Positions 1-7,842 of a DNA stretch of 64,000 nucleotides are shown one piece after another. The notes beneath the pieces are model-generated. The model made no database searches. It worked only from the letters and a program-made list of their open reading frames with translations, and was not told the DNA's origin. Each line of letters starts with the position of its first letter. Position 1 is the first letter of the stretch. The position numbers and the translations under genes were made by a program. Source of the stretch: Ricordea florida (Eukaryota > Cnidaria > Anthozoa > Corallimorpharia > Ricordeidae); NCBI GenBank assembly GCA_949710005.1, contig OX453282.1:14164309-14228308 (forward strand). Direction: 5' to 3'.

Positions 1-1
1 T

Positions 2-3000
2 AAACAAAAATTTACCAGACATGAAGATTTAAAAAGGCATTTTACTAATGAAACATGCACAGGAGGAAAGACAAAAATATTATGCACAGGAGAAAAGATA
101 AAACATATCAGGAATGAATCTGACAATGTTTTTTATGGGGGTAAAATCCAATTTAGTTATAAAGCATGTAGGTGGATAGAAAACCAATCTAAAATTATAG
201 GTAAACATATTCATCATGGGCTTTGTGGTCATGGTGGTGAAAGGTGTGGTAGGGGTGAAGGAGGTAATGAGATTTTGTTTGATGGATACGAACCTGAGAC
301 AAATACTGTTTTTGAGTTTTATGGTTGCAAATGGCACGGGTGTCCGTGTTCAACAAACGACAAAATTAAATATAATGAAACTATTGAAAGAGAAAAGATG
401 ATAAAAAGCTTGGGTTATAATCTAGTATCAATTTGGGAGTGTGAAAACCCTGAATTACTCAATATATGGTTCAAAAAGAAATTTTTTCCATATCCATATA
501 ATATTATTTTCGATTTTGAGTCAATATTACAAAAAGAAGATAAACATATTACTGATGATTTAAGTTTTACAAATATACACATTCCAGTTAGTGTTGCAAT
601 AATCGATAATTTAACATACAAACGCGTTTTTCTTTACAACCAAAACTCTGATGAGCTTATAAAAGAATTCGTTGAAAAATTGGAGGAAATAAGAAAAATC
701 ATAGTTGAAAAAGTTAAAGAAGAATACCCCCTACCTGATCAAGATTCTTTACAAAAACATGTTTTAGAAAAATATGAAGAATGGTGTAATCAAGTACCTG
801 TTTTTGGGTTTAATAGTGGAAAATATGATATTAATTTGATTAAAAGACATTTTATAAAACACATGACCAATCAAACTAAAGATATTTTTGTTGCAAAGAA
901 AGATAATAAGTATATGTTTTTATCAACACCTAATTTCAAATTCTTGGATGTAATGTCTTACCTTGCACCTGGACTTTCTTTTGATAAGTGGTGTAAAGCA
1001 AATAATTGTGAAGCAAAAAAACTTGTACTTCCGTATGAATTTTTGGATAGTTATGATAAGCTTTCTCATGTTGGACCGGTGAAACATGAAGATTTTTACT
1101 CTAGTTTGAAAAAGAAAAACATTTCCAAAGAAGAATATGAAGAATATTTGATTGAATTCAAAAAGAGGGGCTGTGTTACAATGCTGGACTGGTTGAGAGA
1201 GTATAATTTAAACGATGTTATACCTTTTTTAGAAGCTTTAGAAAAAACAAGGCGTTTATATTATCCAGACGAAATAGATATATTAAAAGACGCAGTTTCT
1301 ATCCCAGGTGTATCAATGCGGTATGTTCTAAATAAATATCAAAAAATGAAAAAGAAAAGTGATCCAGAATTATTCGCTCCTGGGGAATACGCCTGTATTC
1401 ATAGATGTAATAAATCTTGTATTACTTTGTTTTGTAAAAAATGTAAAAAGATTAGTAAAGATTGTAAAACATGCGATAAAAACAAGATTTATAAACTATT
1501 GAAAACTGGTATGATTGGAGGGCCTAGTATTATATTTACGCGATATTCAGAAAAAGATCAAACAAAGATTCGCCCCCATAAATATAAATTTCCCAAAAAC
1601 TGTGATCGAATTGCTGGTTATGACGCAAATGGTTTATATTTATATTGTGCAGGACAAGAAATGCCATGCGGAAAAGAAGAATGTATTGAGGTGAAAAACC
1701 CAGCATGCAAAGAAAATATTAAGAATATTTGTAAAGAGATTCTTGATGGTAATCTTTTCGGATTTTGTCAAGTTGATATTCATACCCCTGATCACCTAAA
1801 AGAAAAGTTTGAAGAGTTTTCACCGTTATTTATTGTAGATGCCGTTCCTGAATATTTAGTACCAGATCACATGAAAGAATATCAAAAATCGACAGGAAGA
1901 AAACATCTAAAAAATAATAAAAAATTGCTTGGTGTTACCAAGGCAAAAAAGATATTGTTATATACTCCTATATTAAAATGGTATCTTAATCATGGTTTGG
2001 AGATTACCGCCATTCATAATATTTTAAAGTATGAATCGGGAAGGCCTTTTGAATGGTTCCCAAAAGAGGTTTCAAACGCGCGAAGAGATGGTGATATAGA
2101 GGTTATGTTGGAAAAATTAAGTAAAGCTTTTGATGAAAACAAGATTGATGATGTAGTAAAAATTACTAATGAATTAAAACAATTCCCTGATATATTTAAA
2201 ATTATTGAAGATAACAAAGACATTAAAGTATTGATTGAAAAACTAAAACCAAAGTATAAAGGCTGTAAAGAACTAGCCGACACTAATAAACTGAAAGGGA
2301 ATTCATTCTATGGAAAAATGATAGAAGATAAAGAAAAACATAAGAACACAAGGTATACTCAGGATGAAGAAGAGGTTGAAAAAGCCTTAAGATCTGCTTT
2401 CTTTGAAGATCTTACAGAAATAAATGAAACATATGAAATAGTAAAACGAAAAAGATTAATAAAAATAGATAGACCCTATCAATGCGGCATAGCGGTGTAT
2501 CAGCTAGCAAAATTAAGAATGTTGGAATTTTATTACGATTTTCTTGATAAATATGTTGATAGAAAGGATTTTGAGCTCATTCAAATGGATACAGATTCTA
2601 TGTACATGGCAATCTCGTCTGAAAAGCTGGATAATATTATAAAACCTGAAATGGAAAAAGAATACTTTAATGGAGGAAAAGAAAAATTCCTATCAACATC
2701 TAAATATCACGACAAGACCCCAGGCCTTTTCAAGCTGGAGTTTGATGGAATTAGAATGATTGCCCTTTCATCAAAATGTTATTACGCGGAGGATGAGAAA
2801 GGTAAAGCAAAGTATAGTTCTAAAGGCACAATTCATAGGCAAAATGAAATGAACTGGGATAGGTACATGTCATCTTTAAAAGGGGCAAATGATATGGCAC
2901 AAAATACAGGATTTAGAGTTAATGATAATCAAATTGTGACATATACACAAAATAAAAAAGCATTTAATGCATATTATGATAAAAGATGGGTTTATGAGGA

Positions 3001-3028
3001 TGGAATTCACACAAAACCATTATATTAG
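2..3028 (+). CDS. Protein-primed family B DNA polymerase (Polinton/adintovirus type), 5'-partial
   Basis: This would be the replicative polymerase of the element, copying a linear genome from a protein primer. The frame is open from base 2 with no in-frame ATG near the edge, so the gene enters from outside; at least 1008 residues are present. Seen directly: an N-terminal Cys/His-rich stretch; a DGY...EFYGCKWHGCPC region (about 281-349); exonuclease motifs DFE (512-520), FNSGKYDIN (809-835) and YNLND (1202-1216); a Cys-rich insert (about 1385-1480); polymerase motifs A YDANGLY (1619-1639), B KLKGNSFYG (2288-2314) and C DTDS (2588-2599); and a KCYY box near 2777. All catalytic acidic residues expected for the family are present, so the visible part looks functional. 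The C-terminus (YDKRWV...KPLY) looks natural. The stop lies one base from the end of the convergent integrase frame. A mitochondrial linear-plasmid polymerase is the alternative, but the integrase, capsid and ATPase neighbours argue against it. Confidence 0.93.
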   Translation, partial: KQKFTRHEDLKRHFTNETCTGGKTKILCTGEKIKHIRNESDNVFYGGKIQFSYKACRWIENQSKIIGKHIHHGLCGHGGERCGRGEGGNEILFDGYEPETNTVFEFYGCKWHGCPCSTNDKIKYNETIEREKMIKSLGYNLVSIWECENPELLNIWFKKKFFPYPYNIIFDFESILQKEDKHITDDLSFTNIHIPVSVAIIDNLTYKRVFLYNQNSDELIKEFVEKLEEIRKIIVEKVKEEYPLPDQDSLQKHVLEKYEEWCNQVPVFGFNSGKYDINLIKRHFIKHMTNQTKDIFVAKKDNKYMFLSTPNFKFLDVMSYLAPGLSFDKWCKANNCEAKKLVLPYEFLDSYDKLSHVGPVKHEDFYSSLKKKNISKEEYEEYLIEFKKRGCVTMLDWLREYNLNDVIPFLEALEKTRRLYYPDEIDILKDAVSIPGVSMRYVLNKYQKMKKKSDPELFAPGEYACIHRCNKSCITLFCKKCKKISKDCKTCDKNKIYKLLKTGMIGGPSIIFTRYSEKDQTKIRPHKYKFPKNCDRIAGYDANGLYLYCAGQEMPCGKEECIEVKNPACKENIKNICKEILDGNLFGFCQVDIHTPDHLKEKFEEFSPLFIVDAVPEYLVPDHMKEYQKSTGRKHLKNNKKLLGVTKAKKILLYTPILKWYLNHGLEITAIHNILKYESGRPFEWFPKEVSNARRDGDIEVMLEKLSKAFDENKIDDVVKITNELKQFPDIFKIIEDNKDIKVLIEKLKPKYKGCKELADTNKLKGNSFYGKMIEDKEKHKNTRYTQDEEEVEKALRSAFFEDLTEINETYEIVKRKRLIKIDRPYQCGIAVYQLAKLRMLEFYYDFLDKYVDRKDFELIQMDTDSMYMAISSEKLDNIIKPEMEKEYFNGGKEKFLSTSKYHDKTPGLFKLEFDGIRMIALSSKCYYAEDEKGKAKYSSKGTIHRQNEMNWDRYMSSLKGANDMAQNTGFRVNDNQIVTYTQNKKAFNAYYDKRWVYEDGIHTKPLY

Positions 3029-3029
3029 A

Positions 3030-3359
3030 TTATTTCAAAACAGAATTAGGGGGTAACTCTGTATCATACGGAATAACTTGTAACTCTTCCCTTACAAAAC
3101 CTCGTCTTGGACCATCTTGTAAAAAGTATAAAACAGGTTGATTAGGAGAAATTCTACTTCCAGAAATATAATAAATTTTAATACTCCAAATAGGATCTGT
3201 GGCTCTTCTTCTTTCACCACCCTCAAGTTCACCCGGAGATAATAAATATCTAACCCTAACTTCAATTGGTAGTCTAACCTCATCAACCCCCACCACACGT
3301 TTATAATTTTTAGTTTCAATATCTATCTCTTTCAGTTTTATAGCTTTATCGGGTTCTTT
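3030..3359 (-). pseudogene. Integrase C-terminal domain, displaced into another frame
   Basis: A 110-codon open stretch directly downstream of the integrase core, in a different reading frame. It reads as the continuation of the integrase: a KAIKLKEI segment, then a small beta-rich domain containing PVLYFLQDGPRRGFVREEL, as I remember for the C-terminal (SH3/chromo-like) part of Polinton integrases. The two frames overlap around 3340-3359, in a run of A and C on the coding strand where a one-base difference joins or separates them. No canonical X-XXY-YYZ slippery heptamer is visible in the zero frame, so decay or a sequencing error is likelier than programmed frameshifting. The stop is adjacent to the polymerase stop. 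Confidence 0.75.
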
Positions 3360-4012
3360 TCAGTTATTCTAGTTTTTGTATTATTCAAAGTTTTTAGAAT
3401 AGCTGGTAATCTTTTTACCCATACTCTAGATCGCCCATCACTAATCATTTCCTGCGCATATTGATGACTAAATAATCTTTCTCCCAATATTTTATTTGCA
3501 TTTTCTACAAATGCTTGAGCTCTATGATTACCAGCTTCACTTCTTTGTATTCTTACATTATGGTAATTCATGAGTTTACCAACTTCACCCATAAATTCTT
3601 TTCCAGGATCAACCATTAGTGTTTTAGGGTATTTCAATTTTCTAGAATATATTTTTGTAAAAGCTTCTGATATCTCTCGACTTTCTTTTGAAGTTAATGG
3701 CTCCGCATCTTTATATCTCGAGGCGATATCAACCACAACTAGCGAATATTTATATGTTTTTCTTCCAACTCTATCATGCGGTAAAAATAATAAATCTGCT
3801 TGGTGAATCTGGTTAGGTTTATCCACTGTCCAATGCGGTCTAGGTATATATTTTGGAGCTGGAAGATAGATTTGCCATATTGCTTGTTTTTGTAACCATT
3901 GTTTTGCTACATTTTCACTTACTTTAGCCTTTTCAGCTAATTTAGGAATCGCGGAATATCCTTTCCAATACCCTTCAGCCGAATAGTATATTTTTGTAAA
4001 GGTAGAACTCAT
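3338..4012 (-). CDS. rve-type (DDE) integrase, catalytic portion, truncated by a frameshift
   Basis: Retroviral-like integrase of the Polinton lineage, which would insert the element into host DNA. The ATG (reverse of 4010-4012) opens a 224-residue frame. An N-terminal helix-rich region (SAIPKLAEKAKVSENVAKQW) is followed by the catalytic core: first Asp in HQADLLFL, second Asp in LMVDPGKEF, and Glu in QAFVEN, about 34 residues after the second Asp. The frame stops early at 3338-3340. The expected C-terminal domain continues in the neighbouring frame (next entry), so the protein is broken by a single-base shift near 3351-3361, unless this is a sequencing error. It is divergent from the small gene at 4047 with only 34 bases between the start codons, implying a shared AT-rich promoter. 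It is convergent with the polymerase. Confidence 0.88.
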   Translation of the reverse strand: MSSTFTKIYYSAEGYWKGYSAIPKLAEKAKVSENVAKQWLQKQAIWQIYLPAPKYIPRPHWTVDKPNQIHQADLLFLPHDRVGRKTYKYSLVVVDIASRYKDAEPLTSKESREISEAFTKIYSRKLKYPKTLMVDPGKEFMGEVGKLMNYHNVRIQRSEAGNHRAQAFVENANKILGERLFSHQYAQEMISDGRSRVWVKRLPAILKTLNNTKTRITEKNPIKL

Positions 4013-4046
4013 TTAAAAATTAACAAAAGTATTTTATAAATTAAAA
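4013..4046. promoter_or_regulatory. Divergent promoter between integrase and the 60-aa gene
   Basis: A 34-base AT-only-like gap separates two divergent ATGs. On the plus strand it contains the block AAAGTATTTTATAAAT (about 4026-4041), nearly repeated before the capsid gene at 4261-4276. TTATAAAT is TATA-box-like. The regulatory role is inferred from position and repetition. Confidence 0.5.
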
Positions 4047-4229
4047 ATGGTGGAGGAAGAAAAAATAAAATTTAGCGAATATCAAATTAATCTTATGAAA
4101 AAAATTATTAGAAAAAAAATTCTATATATGGAAGATGGTGATAAAATTTTTAATATTATGATTTTAATTCCTGAGGCGAGAGAAGGTTTATTAAAACATA
4201 TTGAAAAATTAAAGAATAAAAAATACTAA
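4047..4229 (+). CDS. Small charged protein, 60 aa, function unknown
   Basis: A short ATG-initiated frame rich in Lys, Glu and Ile (start MVEEEKIKFSEYQIN) and probably all helical. No family was recognised. It is supported as a gene by its place: it fills the space between the integrase and the capsid gene, has a TATA-like block shared with the capsid gene immediately upstream, and is followed 17 bases later by the box preceding the capsid gene. It could be a small regulator or DNA-binding protein, but nothing in the sequence shows this. Confidence 0.55.
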   Translation: MVEEEKIKFSEYQINLMKKIIRKKILYMEDGDKIFNIMILIPEAREGLLKHIEKLKNKKY

Positions 4230-4246
4230 TTCAAACACCTAAGAGG

Positions 4247-4276
4247 TTTAAAGATTAACCAAAGTATCTTATAAAT
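4247..4276 (+). promoter_or_regulatory. Promoter elements before the capsid gene
   Basis: TTTAAAGA at 4247-4254 ends 27 bases before the ATG and is a variant of the TCTAAAGA box seen before other structural genes. It is followed by AAAGTATCTTATAAAT (4261-4276), the near-copy of the block before the 60-aa gene. The capsid gene may therefore combine two signals. Confidence 0.55.
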
Positions 4277-4281
4277 CAAGT

Positions 4282-5529
4282 ATGACGTCTGAAAAAATTA
4301 ATCCAAACAGAATTCCAAGAGAACCATTTGGTTTGAAGGCAGAATCAACATTAAATCGAATTACTCTAAATCCATCATCAGCCAGCCCAGGAGAAACATT
4401 ATATATAAATATTCCAAAACTTTCTGAGAATTTAGTGATTGTACCTGGAAGTGTATCTCTTTTGTTTGATTTAGATGTCGAGGGTCATGCAAATAATACT
4501 GTTGTTAATAATTTGTCGGCCAATCTTGTAACCAGATTAAAAGTTCTTTTTGGAGGAGAAACATTGCAAGATACTCAAAGATATGATCTATTTCAAACAT
4601 ATCGCGATTTATTTTTAACCGAAGAAGAGCGAGAAGATAAATTAAAACAAGGTATTTCTTCCGAAAACATGAGAAAACTTAGAACAAATGCGGGCGATGC
4701 AAAAAAAACCCAAAAAGAAGCAAAGGAAGTAATTCTCGCTAATGTTCACGGCTCAAAGTATAGAATACCAATAAATCACCCAATTTTAAACGATCATGGG
4801 GTTTTCTATCCGAAAGCATTGGAAAATCATTTAATATTTGAGATTACACTCGCCCCAATTAATAATATTCTTATTTATTCAGATACAACTAAAACACCAT
4901 CATATTCAATCAAAAACTTAGAGTTAGAATATTCTTCAATTTCAAGCGAATACTTAGCCCGTGAGGCACAATCAACATATCAAGTTGGTAAAGGATTCTT
5001 TTATGAAAATGTTACTTTGCACAAAACTTTTACAATTTCAATAGGTGGTGATGGGGTAATAAATCAACATATTAATCTTCCAAGAAGATCAATGTCAGGA
5101 ATATTATTTTTGTTTAAATTACCATACACTGGAGGGGCTCGGGATTCTGAAAATTTTTATAATCCTGGTATATCTTCTGTTAATATTGATGTTGATGGTG
5201 TGCCAAATCGAATATACTCAAGGGGTATGATTCCATCAGATCTTTGGGAATCTGTGAAAAAACGATTTCATAGAGATGATGGTTTACAAATTTCACTAAA
5301 CGAGATGGATTTTTATGATAGTAAGTTTGCTCTTTGGGTTGATACTAGAACCCACCCCGATAATAATATTCATGGGGGAGGATTAGCACTAAGTAATACG
5401 CATGATGGTGTAAAAATAGAAATTAAAAGGAAACAAAGCGGTTCAGGAACAATAACTTGCTATATGTTTGTTGTGGCTGATGCAATGATGGAAATAATGA
5501 ATTCAAGTTTGAGATCAATTAAGTACTAA
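4282..5529 (+). CDS. Probable major capsid protein (double jelly-roll), 415 aa
   Basis: Likely the hexon-like major capsid protein that builds the icosahedral shell. Seen: a 415-residue protein with many alternating beta-type segments, a charged helical insert (about residues 112-150, EEEREDKLKQ... KKTQKEAKE), and conserved-looking blocks RRSMSGILFLF, PYTGGARDSE, HGGGLAL and a C-terminal KQSGSGTITCYMFVVADA. These blocks match, from memory, a protein family repeatedly found beside A32-type ATPases and pPolB in cnidarian Polinton-like elements. The capsid assignment rests on that genomic context and the beta-rich pattern, not on a structure. At 415 residues it is shorter than many Polinton capsid proteins. 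No break is seen. The packaging ATPase follows 25 bases downstream. Confidence 0.75.
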   Translation: MTSEKINPNRIPREPFGLKAESTLNRITLNPSSASPGETLYINIPKLSENLVIVPGSVSLLFDLDVEGHANNTVVNNLSANLVTRLKVLFGGETLQDTQRYDLFQTYRDLFLTEEEREDKLKQGISSENMRKLRTNAGDAKKTQKEAKEVILANVHGSKYRIPINHPILNDHGVFYPKALENHLIFEITLAPINNILIYSDTTKTPSYSIKNLELEYSSISSEYLAREAQSTYQVGKGFFYENVTLHKTFTISIGGDGVINQHINLPRRSMSGILFLFKLPYTGGARDSENFYNPGISSVNIDVDGVPNRIYSRGMIPSDLWESVKKRFHRDDGLQISLNEMDFYDSKFALWVDTRTHPDNNIHGGGLALSNTHDGVKIEIKRKQSGSGTITCYMFVVADAMMEIMNSSLRSIKY

Positions 5530-5554
5530 AAACATAATGTTATGATACAAAAAT

Positions 5555-6181
5555 ATGGAAGATTTACGAGATAAAATACCATTCCATTGTATTATAACAG
5601 GACCAACAAATTGTGGGAAAACAAAGTACCTAATTGAACAGCTCCGAGGTCCTTTCCGAAAAGTTTTTGAATATATTGTTTTAATTTGTCCAACTTATTA
5701 TAAAAATAAAACATATCATAATTTTGCTCGTGGGGACAAGAGATTCTTTGTATTATCACCCGATGCAAGTAATGTAGATGAGATTAATGAATTGTTAAAT
5801 GATTGTCAAACTTTATTCTCTGGTACAAATACACTAATAATTTTAGATGATTGCGCTGTATCCACTGATCTGAAGAAAAGATCTAATAAATTTATAGATT
5901 TAGCATTCTCCGGAAGGCATCACGGATTATCAATGTGGGTTCTAACTCAGCAATTGACATCAATAGCAAAACCATTTCGGGAAAATGTGGCTTGCGTTGT
6001 TACTTTCCATAATCCATCGCAGAAAGGTATGAAAATGTTTTTTGAAGATTATGGTGGTGATTTGGATTATGAATTAGGTAAGAAGTTTGTACAACTACTG
6101 AAAACTGAAAAATATTCTAGACTATGTTTGAGTTTGCGTTACCCATTTAATTGCTATTTAGAGATTCCCGAAGTGATTTAA
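5555..6181 (+). CDS. Genome-packaging ATPase (A32 / FtsK-HerA-like), 208 aa
   Basis: The motor that would pump DNA into the capsid. The Walker A motif GPTNCGKT is at residues 16-23, Walker B LIILDD at about 94-99, and a sensor-like stretch WVLTQQLTSI at about 128-137. A conserved SGRHHGLSMW segment precedes it. Length and motif order fit the short A32-type packaging ATPases of Polintons, virophages and large DNA viruses. The ATG is the first in frame, preceded by the weak box variant TACTAAAAAC. It sits directly after the capsid gene, which is the usual morphogenesis pairing. No break or missing residue is seen. Confidence 0.9.
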   Translation: MEDLRDKIPFHCIITGPTNCGKTKYLIEQLRGPFRKVFEYIVLICPTYYKNKTYHNFARGDKRFFVLSPDASNVDEINELLNDCQTLFSGTNTLIILDDCAVSTDLKKRSNKFIDLAFSGRHHGLSMWVLTQQLTSIAKPFRENVACVVTFHNPSQKGMKMFFEDYGGDLDYELGKKFVQLLKTEKYSRLCLSLRYPFNCYLEIPEVI

Positions 6182-6186
6182 AAAAG

Positions 6187-6714
6187 ATGACAAACGTTGA
6201 AGATTATATTGAAGAAAAGACAGACCAGCCGAAGGGAAAAGATAATGATGAACTTGAAATAAAACAAGAATCACTTGCTATTCTAGCTGCGCTAGGAACA
6301 ACAAAGGAATATTTGGGGGTTGAAATGAGTCTGGGTGATATAAAAAAATTATCAGAACGCGATGTAGAAAAATATTTTAATCGTTACCAAGCAGTAATGG
6401 GTAAGAAAATTAACGGTGGATTGGTAGATTCATCTCTTCAATTAGTTTCCAAACTTATTTCATATTTAGTTCCGGTTGATGATATTGATGCTCTTTGTAA
6501 GGATTTGAAGAATGATGATTTGGTTAATCGTGAACTAACAAACATTGTTGGGTTATTAGCATTAAAAGGAGGAAGGTTGGTAGCACTTGCTAGCGGGCTA
6601 TTTCAAGTAGCTAAACACGTTAAAATAGGAAAAATACAACAAAAACCAGTAAATTCTAACACAACTGATCAGGAAACTAAGCAAAATTATGAAGGTGTTG
6701 ATACTGTAAACTAA
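6187..6714 (+). CDS. Conserved Polinton-type virion protein of unknown function, 175 aa
   Basis: The start chosen is the ATG at 6187 (MTNVEDYIEEK), five bases after the ATPase stop; an earlier non-ATG codon inside the ATPase gene is not needed. The acidic N-terminus is followed by an alpha-helical body with LSERDVEKYFNRYQAVMGK, then a hydrophobic region KGGRLVALASGLFQVAKHV (about residues 128-146) that could associate with membrane. I remember similar proteins next to the ATPase in other cnidarian Polinton-like elements but know no function. A minor capsid or internal virion protein is an inference from position. Confidence 0.75.
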   Translation: MTNVEDYIEEKTDQPKGKDNDELEIKQESLAILAALGTTKEYLGVEMSLGDIKKLSERDVEKYFNRYQAVMGKKINGGLVDSSLQLVSKLISYLVPVDDIDALCKDLKNDDLVNRELTNIVGLLALKGGRLVALASGLFQVAKHVKIGKIQQKPVNSNTTDQETKQNYEGVDTVN

Positions 6715-6719
6715 GCAGG

Positions 6720-6727
6720 TCTAAAGA
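6720..6727 (+). promoter_or_regulatory. TCTAAAGA box before the 142-aa gene
   Basis: Exact TCTAAAGA, 24 bases before the ATG at 6752, in the 37-base gap after the preceding stop. The same word recurs at similar spacing before several other genes of the element. Confidence 0.55.
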
Positions 6728-6751
6728 CTTATTTATGATATCTAAATAATA

Positions 6752-7180
6752 ATGTCTGAACAATCTGAAGTAGAAGTTGAGCAAATTACGGCAGATCCCG
6801 CACCTGAAAATAAAGATACTAAAAAGAGGGAGAAAGATCCTAAAAAAGTAGCAGCTGGTAAAAAATTAGCTGAATATAATAAAAAAGCAAAAGAAGCATT
6901 AGCTAGGGAAATGAAACGTGAAGAGACACTACGAGCCACGGAGCAAAATGATGAATCAAATCAGGCCAAAGTGAAATCATGGCTACCAGAGTTATCTTTT
7001 ACTACTGTTTTATCTGTTGTTGGATTAGGGTTTACAGCATTTGATCTTTTTATGAGATATCAGGAAAAAGCTAGAGATGAATATAAAAATAGGATACCAG
7101 ATTTATCACAAGTTCCTCAAATACCACAACCAACAAAGATACCATTGTCTATAACTCCAAAATCTTTAGGAATGGAATAA
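6752..7180 (+). CDS. Lys-rich single-pass membrane protein, 142 aa
   Basis: Three parts can be seen. Residues 1-22 are acidic. Residues about 23-65 are strongly basic and helical (KDPKKVAAGKKLAEYNKKAKEAL), suited to binding DNA or acidic partners. One hydrophobic segment (LSFTTVLSVVGLGFTAFDLF, about residues 83-102) is a likely membrane span, and a Pro-rich tail follows (IPDLSQVPQIPQPTK). The family is unnamed to me, though I remember related proteins at this position in similar elements. A virion core-to-membrane linker is a guess. The TCTAAAGA box upstream suggests co-regulation with the structural genes. Confidence 0.75.
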   Translation: MSEQSEVEVEQITADPAPENKDTKKREKDPKKVAAGKKLAEYNKKAKEALAREMKREETLRATEQNDESNQAKVKSWLPELSFTTVLSVVGLGFTAFDLFMRYQEKARDEYKNRIPDLSQVPQIPQPTKIPLSITPKSLGME

Positions 7181-7182
7181 TC

Positions 7183-7200
7183 TCTAAAGTCATCTAAAGC
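7183..7200 (+). promoter_or_regulatory. Paired TCTAAAG boxes before the 72-aa gene
   Basis: Two copies in tandem, TCTAAAGT (7183-7190) and TCTAAAGC (7193-7200). The second ends 24 bases before the ATG at 7225. This is the only gene with a doubled box, which may mean stronger expression of the following two-gene unit. Confidence 0.5.
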
Positions 7201-7224
7201 TTTCTCTTTGATTTAGTAAAAATT

Positions 7225-7443
7225 ATGTCAAGCGAAAATAAACTTGTGAAAACTGTAACTGATTCAGCGGTACTTATCGGATTAGGGGCTGGAGTTGGGT
7301 ATGTAGCTAAAAAGGTAATGAAAGAATCATTTTTGAATGATCCATCCTCAAGTATTACAAATTATGCAAAATGGGTGGCTGTATTATCTGGAAGTATGTA
7401 TCTAAAAACATATTTAGAGGAACAAAAGATTTTACCAAAATAA
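7225..7443 (+). CDS. Small two-span membrane protein, 72 aa
   Basis: Two hydrophobic segments are visible: SAVLIGLGAGVGYVAKKV (residues about 14-31) and YAKWVAVLSGSMYLKTYL (about 47-64), separated by a polar loop. There is no signal-peptide cleavage pattern. It is followed six bases after its stop by the next membrane gene, so the two are probably on one transcript. Function is unknown; it is likely a virion or host membrane component. Confidence 0.68.
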   Translation: MSSENKLVKTVTDSAVLIGLGAGVGYVAKKVMKESFLNDPSSSITNYAKWVAVLSGSMYLKTYLEEQKILPK

Positions 7444-7449
7444 TTAAAT

Positions 7450-7842
7450 ATGGCAGCAATAGCGATGATGATTGGTGGGGCTATATTGAATGCAATAGCA
7501 TTTGTTGGCGGAAATTATCTTGCAAAAAGTCTTTCAGGACATAATGTGGATATAGAAAGAATACGACACGATAAAGCATTAGAAAAATATCAAAGAGATT
7601 ACGCAGAATATCAGGAAAAAAGACAAAAAATGATTGATTGGAAAATGAAGAAAAAAGATGAAAAATATCAAGCATCAAAAAATATTTCGACTACAAACCA
7701 AGCTTTTGAATTGTACTGGCAAATGCAAGAGCCAAAATTCTCTGATTATTACAAACCAAGCGATGAACAAAAAACAGGAGAAATGGTATATGTTGGAGCT
7801 GGAATGTTAGGTTTAGGTTATGCAGTTAGTAAATTTTTATAA
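7450..7842 (+). CDS. Membrane-anchored coiled protein, 130 aa
   Basis: A Gly/Ala-rich N-terminal hydrophobic segment (MMIGGAILNAIAFVGGNYL, residues about 6-24) and a hydrophobic C-terminus (MVYVGAGMLGLGYAVSKFL) bracket a highly charged, probably helical middle with RRDY/KRQKMIDWKMKKKDEKYQ-like heptads. It could be a hairpin membrane protein with both ends in the bilayer. Its last six bases overlap the end of the convergent 282-aa gene, and a strong hairpin starts ten bases after its stop. Confidence 0.7.
   Translation: MAAIAMMIGGAILNAIAFVGGNYLAKSLSGHNVDIERIRHDKALEKYQRDYAEYQEKRQKMIDWKMKKKDEKYQASKNISTTNQAFELYWQMQEPKFSDYYKPSDEQKTGEMVYVGAGMLGLGYAVSKFL

Noticed and set aside
80..337. Minus-strand frame opposite the polymerase start
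   Set aside because: It lies entirely antisense to the polymerase frame, which is open across the same bases.
3351..3361. Programmed -1 ribosomal frameshift in the integrase
   Set aside because: No canonical slippery heptamer in the zero frame and no obvious downstream pseudoknot; decay or sequencing error is simpler.
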